Assembly: GCA_903813345.2 (NCBI GenBank)
Contig: CAIIXF020000012.1
Span: 1,589,318-1,653,317 of the forward strand
DNA from: Owenia fusiformis
Lineage: Eukaryota > Annelida > Polychaeta > Sabellida > Oweniidae
DNA: 64,000 nt
Reading direction: 5' to 3'
The position numbers and the translations under genes were made by a program. Shown here piece after piece: positions 25,301 to 37,300 of this stretch (its first letter is position 1; every line of letters begins with the position of its first letter). Below the pieces are notes generated by a model. It ran no database searches. It was not told the DNA's origin and saw nothing but the letters and a program-made list of their open reading frames with translations.

Positions 25301-28300
25301 TTTTATATCTAGAACAGTATGGATTGCTCCAATGCCCTTAAAAGGACATTTTCAGAAACTACCTGCCATAACTGAGTCATTGAACCCCAAAAGGTAGGAA
25401 GTAAATGTATTGACATGAAAAATCCATCTGTTCATAAATTCCTTTTGAAAAGATGTAAAGATATGACACTCTAAACTCACGCACAAATAGTAGAATAGAT
25501 GTCACCGTATAAATGTTTTTGGTTAAATCCCAGTCCAAATATGTGAGGTATGTGAAATATGGATACAAACATGAAATTTCTGTAGGCGTTTCACTTTCAA
25601 ATCACTTTTAGTATATTATTAAAAAACACTAAAAGAAATTATTTCTAAAAGAATAGTGAACTCATCTATTTCAATTTTCCTCAGTTATTTTTTGTTCTAT
25701 TCTCCCGCAGGATGGTTTTTTAAAAAGCATGTTTAATAAAACCTGTATATTCTGAACACCTCTGTATGAACACCTTCAATATAAACACTTATCTGCAGTC
25801 CTAAATTTCTAAATCTTTCATTGTCTTGGATTAATGTTAACTACAGGGCTATGCATAAAAGATAAGAACAAGTCAGTTTTATACAATGATTAACATTACA
25901 CATATCATGTAAAAAAGTCAGAGTCAGATATCTACCTAGTCAAAAATTAATGTCCAATTTTATTGTACATTTATTGTGTATTTATGCATTTATAATTTTA
26001 CTAGACTTACTTTAGATAATGTGATTTTACAATAAAGGCATGAGCTGGATTTACGTTTTGGTTGAATTTTCTCTAAACACATACATCAACATCTTTAGAT
26101 TTAATTTCATATGAAAAACTTTTAAAACATTGGCACTGCCAAATCAAAACCACTATAAATATATTCGGATAATATTAAAGCTCCTTAAATGCAGTGGCCA
26201 AAATTGACAGAAGGTGGTGGCCATATTGACCCTGGGATATTAAATCCCTAATTAAACAGATCACAGACAAATCTACAACATTCCCTTACGAACTAGCCTT
26301 ATATCAATATGATAAGTATTTCAATCCAGATTTTCTGCGTGTAGCACAAAGGTGTATGGTTTGGTATGTGATCGACAGAACAAGAGCATTTAGTATATAT
26401 TTAGAACAAACTACAACAGAGCCTTGTATTCATAAATCCACATAGCCTTTTTATGATTATGAACGGAAATTATTTACAGATTAAACTCTAGGTTAAAACC
26501 AAATTTAATGTACTTTTGAAGAGAAAAATACAGCTTTGTGGAGGAAGGCCAAGTCTATAAATTCATATGAATACCTCATTATTCTGATTTAACTTGGCAG
26601 AAGGGGCTACTATTAGAAAGAAGGGGGGGGGGGGGTGCCCGAAGCAACTTGCTATTTGAGGAGAGGCATAAACATCCAAATATATCACAGACACATTTTT
26701 TATGCTAGGGCATTTAAGGGCAATCACTAAATTGGGTCAGAACTGTTTTTAACACTGGACATGGCATGTTGTCTAAACAGATAATATCAATTTAGTGTAA
26801 TAGTATGTGAAAGTTCTTGTTTTACATGGAAAACCCAAACCTCCTTCCAAGGCAAAAACAAAGTGGATGTCTGGACCCTTAACTGTGTTTGGAGGTTGTA
26901 TCCTTTCCTTCAAGATTGTGGTGGGGCATGGTAAAACCTATCCCCCTCAAGCACAGAGGATAGTTTCAATATACCAAATGAAAGTAGAAATAACCTTGAG
27001 TTACTTCATGAAATATCGAAATTTAGTTCAAGGATATCATATTTGAAGTCTACATGTAAAATTGCATTTAGAAATGTGGTTTAAAAAGGTATTTACCAAC
27101 TTTAAAAATTTAATTTTCTTTGACAATGTGACTTCTAGGTTGGGAAGATTCTCCATAGACCCCATGTTACAAAACCATAAAAAGTGAAATATATTTTCTT
27201 GTGTTGGGCAGATAATATTTTTTTTCAAGACTTAGGACCCCCTCTTATCTACTTTACCAACATATCGTGTGGGGAGATGTGAAATCGGGGGCCTTTGAGC
27301 GCCCCCCCCCCCATCCCCAACCTTCTTTGGCATACAAGGTAGACTAGATTGACCTAATTTGATTGGTTAAGGCAAGATCGAAGGAATATCTTATGAATGA
27401 AAATATTTATTAGTCATTTACAATAGGCCAAGAGTAGTCTTTCCTCTGGCTTCTAGATCACATTCCAGTTTGCCAGGATGAATTAAATAAGGATGGGGCC
27501 AGAGATTCGATACCATATCAAGAAACATGATTTCAAAGGTTGCCTACCTTTAAATCTCCCAATCGAATGTTCATAAAATACAAATCTCCTATGTTGAAAA
27601 TGTAAATATTTATACCTATTGTTACTATGCTCAAAAAATGTTTTAACTCTGATTTCAATTTCTTTTCTTGCATGCTTCCTAATGTATATTCAATACTCTT
27701 TCAATTCCACTATTTTGTATAAAAAGGCCAAGTCATAAAATTCATAGATTCAACTTTCCATTCATGATTCCCTGATAACTGCCAAACATCTATGTTTTGT
27801 TTGTTTCCGTGGCAAAGATTATTTAGATGAGTCAACAGATAATACAGTAGTCAATAACTTGCACTATTATATAAAAATAAGGTGATTCTTATATAATTTA
27901 TGTAAATGACAAAAACAGCCCTGATAATAATGATAACAAACATTTTGTAAGAGATTTTTAATAGAATGATGTTTACTGTGAGCCCTTGGAGCACTCAAAG
28001 CTACTTGTATTTGAAAACATTTTATTGGTTTTTATCAATGACACAACTCATTATGATTAGGGTTGCTGGAATTCTGGGAGACTCAACCTCCTTTGTAAAA
28101 ATGTGTTTCATAACCTAAAGGTAGGTTCCCTCCCATCATGCACTTCATCAATTTTGACATACAGGAAATGTGCATTAAAGTATGGGATTAGTGCTTGGTA
28201 TGAGCAACCTTCCTAAAAAACCAACAGCAGATCAATAAAGAGTTCTACTTTGTACCCCCTTCAGATCAATAAAACCTGACATAAGGCCCTGCCACTAACT

Positions 28301-31190
28301 ATTACTATTTCCTTACTCTCGGGATTAATGGAGATGCTTATCAAAGCAAAGATGTTCAATCAGATAGTAGTACAGACCATGTGTGTCAATAATGGTTGTA
28401 AAAAAGGATCTTTGTGAAAGGTAAACAGAACTTCTAAAATATTCTTCATTTCAAAAGACAAATACCAATACAGACATGTATGAAAACAAGAATATAATGA
28501 CCCAACCCAAAATGGTAACTAGTGCAAAACAATATAAATGAAATTAGCCAAAAGGGTAGAACTCTTTACAATAACACAGATAAGTTCAATTTTGAAGGGA
28601 TAATCTAAAATGCAATTAATTAATTCTATTCAACTTATCTGGGTTACCTTTTATACTGTCTTCATAGGTTAACTTAAATTATGTAACAATGCATGTGAAA
28701 TTGGATGGGAAATGCCCTGTTATGTAATATAACAATTATGATATTCCACTGAGACAAACCCTTTAGGACAATATCAGTTCATGTAACTCACATTTTTCAG
28801 ATTTTATAACAAGATAACTGACCTTTTACAAAGCAAACACCACCAACCAATTAAAGTACTTTAATACCATATATGGCTATGGCGTTACCATGACAGCAAG
28901 AATGTTAGACTCTAAATCAGAGGGGGAGAAACACCAGGGTTCAAAGATGACATACGCTTATAATGTAAATCTGTATTGAGATGACATCGTCGCTGATTGG
29001 TCAAAAGTCGACAAACAAATGACGTCATCAATGGCGGTTTCAAAATTTTCGAAATACGCTTCGAAAAATATTATGTTCATTTCTGGCGTGTTAACCAATA
29101 TTATAGCTTCTCATTTCACATCGAGATAAAGAAAGGTGTACGGAATATGCCTATGTCAATTAAAACATCCCATCGAAGTGTAATATGTGATAACTAGCCG
29201 ATGAAAATTCGAACGAACGAAGGTGGTAAGCAAGAGAGGTAATTATGTCTGTCATCTTTAAACTCTGGGGCTTTCCCTCCTCTTACTCTAAATGAGCAAA
29301 GCATGGGAAACAAACTGTTGACCACAGAAAAAGGGGCTGGGGAAGGGATGGGAGTTTAAGAAGATTGTTTGTCTTTGAACAATTTGATCGTGTGACTAAA
29401 TTCTTCCCCTTGAAGCATACCCGGAGCGCATGTTAAAAGTAACAATTTGCCTTCTTTTAAGAATCAAATTCAAATGAATGAGTTACAATAAAAGTAGTTA
29501 AAAGTACTAAACAGGAAGCATTATTTTAAAGAAACTATAGGAAAGGGTTTATCTTAAGTAGTACTAACTAAATCAATGCCTATCCTTACCTACTGTCATG
29601 GAGATGAGGGTATACGAAACATTGTTGTGAGTCCACATTAAATCTTCAAGCATTTTGGGGTTGTCATAGAAACTGAAAATAAAACATAAAACTTTGAAGC
29701 TTGTTATTATATGATCCAAGCTAGCTAGAAGGCCAACATACTTGTAAAACACAACAGTTGCAGATGAAAATGAATTATGATGATTCTGATTTACATGTAT
29801 CCTTTAGTTCACAGTTATAACAGCTACGTCATATTTCTGGCCTATAAATATAGCTGAGAACAACTTAGGAGTTAATGTGAATAAATAAAAGTGAATTTGG
29901 CAACAATATAACTGTGCTGGCTGTATCCATATTCAGGTGAAAAGTGACAATAAAATACTACTGTAGCAACTTGACATCAGTTTTCTTTGCATTCTCAACA
30001 TTTTATTTGCAATAAACTTCTCCATGTTCAACAAGTTACTTAGAACTACATTCCAACAGTTTTTGTTTCAATAGTGTCAATGTTGGATTAATTTCACTTG
30101 TCTGCAATTTTCAAATAATTGGCCAAGCCATGAGCAGAGAGAACCCAACAGCAACCCAAAGACTCCTAAGGAGTATAAATTACACCCAAAGCCCCATTTT
30201 CACTGACCAATATTTTTTCACCCCTATATGTATTTCAAATTGGTGATAGACTGCTTGTCTTTTAACATCTTGATAGGATTTTTTGATCTGACTTCACCAT
30301 TGTTTTCCCAGTCTTGATCGGTCTTTTTTAAAAATCTAAAAATGGTCTCCTATTGAATCTGAGGGAATCTGAAATCCGATGGAGACCGCTATGAGAAGGT
30401 CCCTAGACTTTTTGTGGAATGAGCAGTTAGATTCTTCCACCAGTCTTCATCAGACTTTTTGTTAAAATCTAATCACATGATATTTCCATGGTACAGAGGT
30501 CCCCATGCTTGATGTCACACTTCATCGGATTCGACATCTGACTTAATCGCCAAATGTACTGAGCTATCGTGCAAGACACTTTTGGGTCTTCACAGGTCTC
30601 GGTCTGGTGAAAGACCTGTCAGTGTAAACAGGGTTTCATAAACACACCTGGCTAAAACCTGGAGCCAGGTATATATGTGCCGTAAAATGTACCATTGTAC
30701 CTGGAGGCCCTTTATTTATGTCTATGAGATTTTTTAAGCCTCGTAAGTTGAAAACTCTGACAGTTCAACTCTTCATAGCAAGCAGACCCATATAACGTAC
30801 TCACCCATGACAAGCAGCGCCACACCCATTGACAGTCATGAATCGTTGAACATTCATGATTATCTATATCATTAGACAAATACATTTCCGAATCCCATAG
30901 ATTAGAAGCATATATGAAAAACAGTATCTAATGGCAGATGGAATTTTAGTTTACCTGTAAAGTGACCATGATCCTGAAATACAGGCATGAATGAAACTTA
31001 TCAAAATGTTTTTCCATCTCCACTTTTGGCCCTCCGCACTTTTAGGTATTCCTCCACAATCCAATAGTTTATTTAACACCTGGAAACATAATCCACTGCA
31101 TAGCACCACAAGCAACCCATATAGCACCCCTTTTTCGTTCTGTATCGCCTCTTGAGTCATTGTTACGCTTGAGTTGGAGGCATTTCTCAT
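16359..31190 (-). CDS. TLC-domain membrane protein, TLCD1/TLCD2 type (5 exons, 266 aa)
   Basis: Exons in transcript order are 31190-30955, 29672-29590, 20295-20213, 17570-17399 and 16585-16359; phases match at every junction, giving 266 residues. TLCD1/2 proteins are plasma-membrane proteins linked to membrane phospholipid composition and fluidity. Visible family marks, in order: a first membrane segment (GVLYGLLVVLCSGLCF), KWRWKNILISFIHACISGSW, TIYDCIDML, ELLVHHAV with the conserved paired histidines of TLC domains, MVELNSAFLHLR, LVNLG, a hydrophobic segment and the TLCD signature FYRLLRSDFF near the end. Length matches the family (about 250). The start is the first ATG of exon 1 and faces INO80B. 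Intron 3 (17571-20212) carries a donor-site minisatellite. I cannot choose between TLCD1 and TLCD2. Confidence 0.9.
16671..16784. repeat. 57-bp direct duplication in TLCD intron 4
   Basis: Two tandem copies beginning AAGTGGTTTCATCTTTAAAT (16671) and AAGTGGTTCCATCTTTAAAT (16728), about 90 bp upstream of the last exon's acceptor. Otherwise intron 4 (16586-17398) shows nothing. Confidence 0.75.
18101..20212 (-). repeat. 125-bp minisatellite (about 17 units) abutting the TLCD exon 3 donor
   Basis: Unit starts (CATCATGAGTC) recur every 124-125 bp from 18116 to 20115. The array ends exactly at the 5' splice site of exon 3 (exon edge 20213). On the gene strand each unit carries GTAAGGAATG or GTAAGGAGTG preceded by ATG, nearly the same as the true donor GTG|GTAAGGAATG. 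Copies are over 95% alike by eye, so the expansion is recent or homogenised. Reading past the true donor meets a stop codon after about 15 codons, so decoy donors would not give full-length protein. The rest of intron 3 (17571-18100) shows nothing. Confidence 0.95.
20535..20880. repeat. GTGGAACACC/GAACACC dispersed repeats in TLCD intron 2
   Basis: 20535-20690 contains AAGTGGAACACCTTTGGTAC and AGGTGTTCCA units. It is closely matched by 24005-24175 and partly by 45630-45715. 20690-20880 is a copy of the GAACACC family. None codes. Confidence 0.55.
21728..21880. repeat. ~28-30-bp VNTR (5 units)
   Basis: Units of GGCAATACAGGGGCATGATA followed by AAGATGAG, five copies with G-run and A/G differences. 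It lies mid-intron and is not next to any exon edge found here. Minus-strand frames through it (SLSCPVLPS repeats) are by-products. Confidence 0.85.
22664..22785. repeat. ~62-bp direct duplication
   Basis: Two tandem copies containing CCCTCTCTCCCTTGCTTGTA then GGAACCACTATTTTCA (first) and the near-identical second copy. Intronic and non-coding. Confidence 0.7.
23138..23374. mobile_element. MITE, copy 2 of the 6369-6635 family
   Basis: Same termini (TTATCCTACACTTAGTGTAC and GTAAGTGTAGGATAA) and the same internal CGGAGGATATCG/CGATATACTCCG near-palindromes, here two rather than three. The copy-number difference shows that the internal palindrome unit expands or contracts. Confidence 0.75.
24005..24175. 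repeat. Second copy of the GTGGAACACC dispersed repeat
   Basis: Matches 20535-20690, including AACATTAAGTCAATTGGTCT. From 24176 to 28944 the TLCD intron 2 sequence holds poly-G tracts (24904, 26622), a poly-C tract (27301) and one GAACACC copy (25735-25805). I see no exon there. Confidence 0.55.
28945..29240 (-). repeat. Dispersed repeat, inverted partner of 32769-33065
   Basis: Read on the minus strand it aligns with 32840-33065 in order: CATCG(G/T)CTAGTT, TCGATG(T/G)GATGTTTTA, a TTATCT...TGTGAAAT block, AACATAATATT, and AAAATTTTGAAACCGCCAT then GATGACGT. The two copies are opposed and bracket TLCD exon 1 and INO80B exon 1. Confidence 0.55.
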
Positions 31191-31362
31191 TTTTCGTATT
31201 TATGCAACTGTTTTCAGGTTAAGATGTCCTGATCTTTGACCTTGGATTTGATTGGTCGATTCTACAGGAAGCTCCCACAATTCATTGCTCAAAATGGGGA
31301 AGTTTCTGTAAATTTTTAAAAATCGTGTTAATCTCAGAATATATCCGTACTTACAGTGTATT
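31191..31362. promoter_or_regulatory. Bidirectional promoter TLCD / INO80B
   Basis: 172 bp separate the TLCD start codon (minus) from the proposed INO80B exon 1 start codon (plus). A CCAAT box in the context TTTGATTGGTC sits at 31248-31257; the same words recur in the GLOD4/MRM3 gap. No TATA box is seen. The assignment depends on the choice of INO80B first exon. Confidence 0.5.
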
Positions 31363-34300
31363 ATGGGCAGAAAGAGAAAAATATCGGAAGATATAGAAGT
31401 AGATGTTGGTAAGCAATACTTCTTACTTTTGAATTATAAATGGTTAACTGGAATATAGATATATGAAAAATGTCCGAAGTTTTTTTCTTTTTTCAATCTT
31501 TTCTTAACAAACCAAATGTTAAGTGGCCATACAAAGCTCAATAGCCACCTAAAGAAAATCAATCCCATACTCCCTTCAGACAAGTGCCACAATTGTGACA
31601 GGATAGAGACCATTGATCATTTCATACACCACTGCTCCAAATACAGCGAGATTCGTGAGAGACTATTTTATGAGGCTTATAGTATTCTTCTAGAAAGTGA
31701 ATATAACCCAGAATTGGACATCAAGACTCTGTCAGGTCTGAACAAAACTCTAAAACCAGACATCAACAAAAGGTTGAACTACGCTTTTACAACCTTCTTG
31801 ATGAAAACAAAAAGATTTTAATTGTCTAACTCATATAAACTTTAAATGTAAATAAGTTACAAGCTAAGGAACTTTAGTGATTTTAAGAAAAAACAAAAAT
31901 AAAAATAAAAAGAATCTACAAAAACACTAGAGACAGTCACAAGAGTAAAGCACCATTGAAAAAACAGCACCAGAGACTATTAGGTGACATGATAGCACCG
32001 TATATATGGACTTAACCAACCAACCAACCTTCTTCTCACAAAGATTAACCTTATTATCTTAGGTAGTTAAACAAAACATCCCTAATTCACGTCACCATAC
32101 AAGCCATTCGACTAAAGGGCAAATGCAAATATTTTTTATTTATAGATCTAGTTATGGATTTCTCCCTGGATTTCTGTGGCCCCATTGGCCTGTAGATGTA
32201 TCTGAAGTTCAAAAGCAATTAGTCATATAAATCCGACCGTCGTATGTTGTAATTTGTTGTAATTTTGTCTTATTTGGATATTTATTTTTTCTTGAATAAG
32301 AGGGTTGGAAACACTCGCCACTTCTAGTTCTATATTGAATAGATCTACAGTGCTGGTATATATTAATTGATTAGTCGTTTAATTGGCATATTTTCCACGG
32401 ACATCTAATACGTTCTTCGAATTGCCCTGGAACTATATTTATACCAGGACTGGCATCCAGATCCAAGTATTTTTTAAGACCGCCGACTCTCGTTGGGCTA
32501 TTTATCCCTATTGACTCAGTTGTTCATATAAATTTACGTACCTTAGATGCTTTGTAATCGACGTAGATAGAAAATATTGTTTCCTAAATTGTTCTGGAAA
32601 GCGATAATTATAACTAAATGTACTTTGAACAGGTCGACTGACAAAAAAGCCGGGCTTCTGGCACGTCTCGTTCTCGCTCTCAAACAAAACGTGAAGAACG
32701 TGACGTCACTTCCGAATCATAGCATTCAAAATAAGTAGCGTTTAAATCCCAATACAATATGTAACATATCGGTGGTCTAGGGGTAGAATCCTCGCTTAGC
32801 ACGCTGGAGGCCCGGGTTCGAATCCCGTACTCGCTCTTTTGTTTTTTTTCGAGGTCGTTATCTTCATCGTCTAGTTTACGAATACCAAATGTCGATGTGA
32901 TGTTTTATTGATAAATACGAATTCCTTACACATTTCGTTATCTTATTGTGAAATAGCAAACTAAGAGATATCTTTACTCGCTAGGAATTAACATAATATT
33001 ATTTGAAGCGATTTTAGAAAATTTTGAAACCGCCATCTTGGTAATATTGATGACGTGATCACCATCAGTCAAGGTCAGGTCAAAAGTCATCCATCTTGCC
33101 ATTAGCCCCGCGGATTGTTACCAGTCGACAAAAAACGATGAAATCACGTTAAAAATAAAATATACACTTTAAAATTGAGGCTGATCGAATATGACAAGAC
33201 TCCATTGAATACAGCTGTGCAATTTACAGTCACCAAGCTAAGATGAGCTAATTTCGGAGAGATTCGGGAATTAAAAAAGGTAAGCACTTCCGGTTTCCCA
33301 ACTTAAAAGTATTTGAAGTCCCAGAATTTCGCCAGAAACATTCTCTCTGACTGTGATATTTTCTTGAATTTTAACATTTAATGTCCCAAACTCCCACAAA
33401 CTGCAGAAAAGTATACCCCATAAATCATATTTACCAAAATGAGTGTCTCCAAGGCTTCACACCAGCGTATGCATAATGCATTTGTCACGAGTTTGAGCTG
33501 AAATTTCGCCAAAATGAAGTAGGCTAAGGATAGTCTCTGCCAGGTTTGTTTATTGCAGTAAGCTTGACATTCAAAAAAACTATTCAAGAGACACTGCAAA
33601 ACTTCACTTAGAAGCAACACTTTCAGCTTGAGAGTAATCAGTGACTGGAATAGTCTCCCAGAGAACGTCATAAGTTCAGACTCTATCACCACCTTCAAAA
33701 CGAGGCTCGACAAATTCTGGTCAGAAAAACACTACACCATAGTATAGCACGGCGGAACAACAGCGCGCACCCTTGAAGAACTGCAAAAAGAAGACCAGTC
33801 TGCAAGTCTGATCTTTGGGGTCTATGCTTAACCTAGCTCACCTGTCAAACTTAAAGTGTCTTGGACCAGGTGGTTCAAATGATTAAAATATCACGATCAG
33901 TTTTTAGCTGATAAATATAAAAAGAGCTTAGCGACAACAGGCACACAAGCCTAACAGCTACAGTTCCAAATGATGATGATGATGATGACATGCTCAGAAG
34001 CAAATAATTCATGTGCGCAAAAAAACAATCAAATAATCTGATTGGTTTAAACTTTGCTGCACATGCGCACAATGTGTGCCATGTTTTTTTCTAGTGGTTT
34101 CATTTCATGGAGTTTGCGTTTCAGTGTAACTTCCGCAAAAATGGCGGACCATGGACAGAATTAACAGGTAATATCACTTCGAAATTTCAAGAGAACTTTA
34201 GAACCTATAATAGCAAAACTTTTGTTTTATTTGTGCATTCTATCTATCAGATAAGAGTTTCAGGGGTATGTAGGCAAATTCATTTTGGTAGGAGCACTCT

Positions 34301-37300
34301 GTTTAGTTTGAAAACGTACCCTATATTATTATATATCAGCACTATATATATTCTTCTTGAATTTTAAAATTTTTGCATTTTGCCATTCTAAGGTCACTTC
34401 CAGGTTAATCTGATAGTGTAGATGTGAAACTATATCAAAACGAAATCATAATTATTTGTTACACGAAGATTCAGTTGAAAGGAAAGCAGTGTCGTTCAGA
34501 AGGGAAGTACATTGAAAAGTTATTGTCTGAGAACGGCTTTTGAATCTCTGTTTAATAAATTATTATGATTCCGTTTTGATACATGTTTACATTTAGACTA
34601 CCGGAAACAACATTTAGCAACATGGTGGGCTATATAGAAAATATACTTCAATTGATTATATTTCGTCAATTATCAAGCGTTTTACATGTCTAAGGTAAGA
34701 TTTAACACTGTGATGTTAAAGCAAAATCATTAATCGATAATTTGTGTGACTTCGGTTACCCAGACAGGCCAGGAAAGCGTTTCCCGCAATTTGTTAGCTA
34801 TTATATCTACGACCGTGTATGCTAAGAAAATGATAAAAAAATAAATATCCAAATAACAACAAGGAACATCGAAGAACAGCATACAACAGTCGGATTTATA
34901 TGACTAAAAAGCAATGTGTAAGCTACAGTAACATACAATCTATTACCCGAGCATACCCAAAGCCTCGTCTATTCTGTTAGTCTATGTGTAGTTTTACACA
35001 AATTTTCTTCCTATTTGAATACCACTTGTCGAATTTGTTGGATTGTGATATTATATATAATTGACCAATCAGTAACAATGATACTTTACTCCTGGTAATT
35101 TTGCGTGCTAGTATATTTCACGCTTTCCATGAGTTTTGCAAAATTTGCAAATATAATGAACATATTTGAGAAGTTACATTTCCACAAAAATTAATAGCCG
35201 CAAACTTTTGACAAAATAGAAAATTAGCAAAGATTAATAGCCACAAAATTTCTAAATCACAAAGTTGTGAAAGATAATACATTATATTTATGGATTATAA
35301 TTCAGAAAACAATTTCCAATAAAAATATAATTTGTAAGTAATGAGTATGATGAAATCCATTTTGTAATATATAATCAACATGCATGCATATGATCATGTT
35401 TTACTTTTCAGCTATTTCTTTAAATTATACATGAAAAGTAGAAAATAATGTTTTTCTTAGAATGTGTACAGGAAGTATTTTTGAAACCCAAAAGCAATGC
35501 TCTTGTATGAATGATAGTTGCTTACCCTTTTCTTGGAATCCCATGGTTTTGCTCATTGTCTTAAAAATTCTGATGAAGCCTGCATGCAGTAATCTAAACC
35601 CATAGGAACTGTTCCGCTTACAACAGTTAATCATTTAGATTGATTGAGTTCCATTTATTGAGATGTGCCACTAACTTGAAGAGGTGTTTCTTTTTACTCA
35701 AATGATCTTGTTATTTTTAGAGGTGACAGACCCACCTTTTGAGGTTGATGTCGATGACTCTGCCAGTCTTAGCAGTCCACACAAAAAGCATAAAAAGCAC
35801 AAGAAAAAGCACAAGAAGAAAAAAGATGAAACAAGCTTCTCCAGTGAGCCTTCATCAGACCTTGGTAGCAGTCCAGCCACACCTAGTAAACCTTCAATTA
35901 AACTGAAGATTAAGCTAGGAGGAAAGACTCTCACATCCAAAGAGTAGGGTTTTAAATACAGTAACCTGTCTAATCTGAACACCATTGGGACCAACCATAA
36001 ATTTTCAGATTAGCAGATCTTCATATTTCAAAGTTTTATACAGGGGTTTCACTAGAATTTCTCACAACAGGCTAAATAAATAAAAACAACTGGCAAAATT
36101 AATGGAAATCATTTTAACATGGAAAAGTTGAAAAGTCCCTAAAAACAACGTTCAGGCAATTTTGTAAAAACAACCGCTGAAAATCGCCTGTTTCCTGCTG
36201 CTAATGAAACCCCTGTTTATATGAAATGTTGTCAAGCTCATGTTTTTTTGTAAAAATGTAAGAGCGTATGTTCAAAATAAAGGCATTATATTTGATTTAT
36301 TTTATTTACTCTAGTTTCTGAATACTTGATTTTCACTTAACTTATTCATGCAGTCCAAATATGTTTAACTTTCATACATTGTATGCAATTTTTCAGTGTT
36401 CCCCCACCAAAGGCCAAAGAGCAAGCTAACAGGGAAGGTAAGTAATATAAGAATACAAAAAGACAAAATGAAAAAATGAAAAAGCAAAATCTAAAAATGA
36501 GTCTGTTAAAATGTTTTAGCCACAAACATTATTATAATGTTACAAAAATGTATATTTTGAAAACAATTTTATGTCACCACCAAAAGAGGTGACATATTGT
36601 TTTTGTTAAAGTCTCCAACTTTTTGCGGATGGTGGTCGGTAGAGGTGTCACAGTAGGGTGGTCCAAAATATGGCGAAAAACCAACTTTGTTTCAGATCAT
36701 CTTCCTCATTTCACTTACTGTTGTCCATGACCTAAAACACCTGCACACCAAATTTTAAGACCCAAATCACATGTGAAATTTACCCACGCTTCGACTGAAA
36801 ATTCAGTTATTTCATGATTTTTTGCTATTTTCGATAAATTGTCATCTCCCTTTTCCTGGTATAATATGTTTCTATTTTTTCATAATAAACATTTTTGTAG
36901 GACTCTTTATTACTTCATCCATACACCAAATGTTGAGACCCAAATCCTATGGGAAATTTACCCACGCTTCGACTGAAAAATTCGGTTATTTCATGATTTT
37001 TTGCTATTTTCGATAAATTGCCATCTCCATTTTCCTGGTATAAAATGGTAGATGTCTTTTCATAATAAATATCTTTGGATGACTCTTTATTACTTCATAA
37101 TACTTAGGAACCCATACATCAAATTTTGAGACCCAAATCCCATGGGAAATTTACCCACGCTTCGACTGAAAAATTGGGTTATTTCATATACAATACAATA
37201 CATCTCTATTTTCCTGGTATTATATGTTTCTATTTTTTATAATAAATATTTTGGGAGGACTCTTTATTACTTCATAATACCAGAAACCCATACCCCAAAT

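Noticed and set aside
26807-27046. 79-codon frame in TLCD intron 2
   Set aside because: No recognisable domain, no splice signals at sensible positions, surrounded by non-coding intron with poly-G tracts.
28868-28935. tRNA-like stretch (GACTCTAAATC, GGGTTCAAAG)
   Set aside because: I could not fold consistent acceptor and T arms, and the A box is poor.
28997-29197. 66-codon plus-strand frame
   Set aside because: Lies within a dispersed repeat whose other copy (32840-33065) does not keep the frame.
32769-32838. Functional tRNA gene
   Set aside because: A- and B-box-like words are present, but the acceptor arms do not pair and the anticodon stem has a mismatch. It fits a tRNA-derived SINE head.
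35698-35994. 98-codon minus-strand frame opposite INO80B exon 2
   Set aside because: Shadow of the lysine/histidine-rich coding exon on the plus strand.
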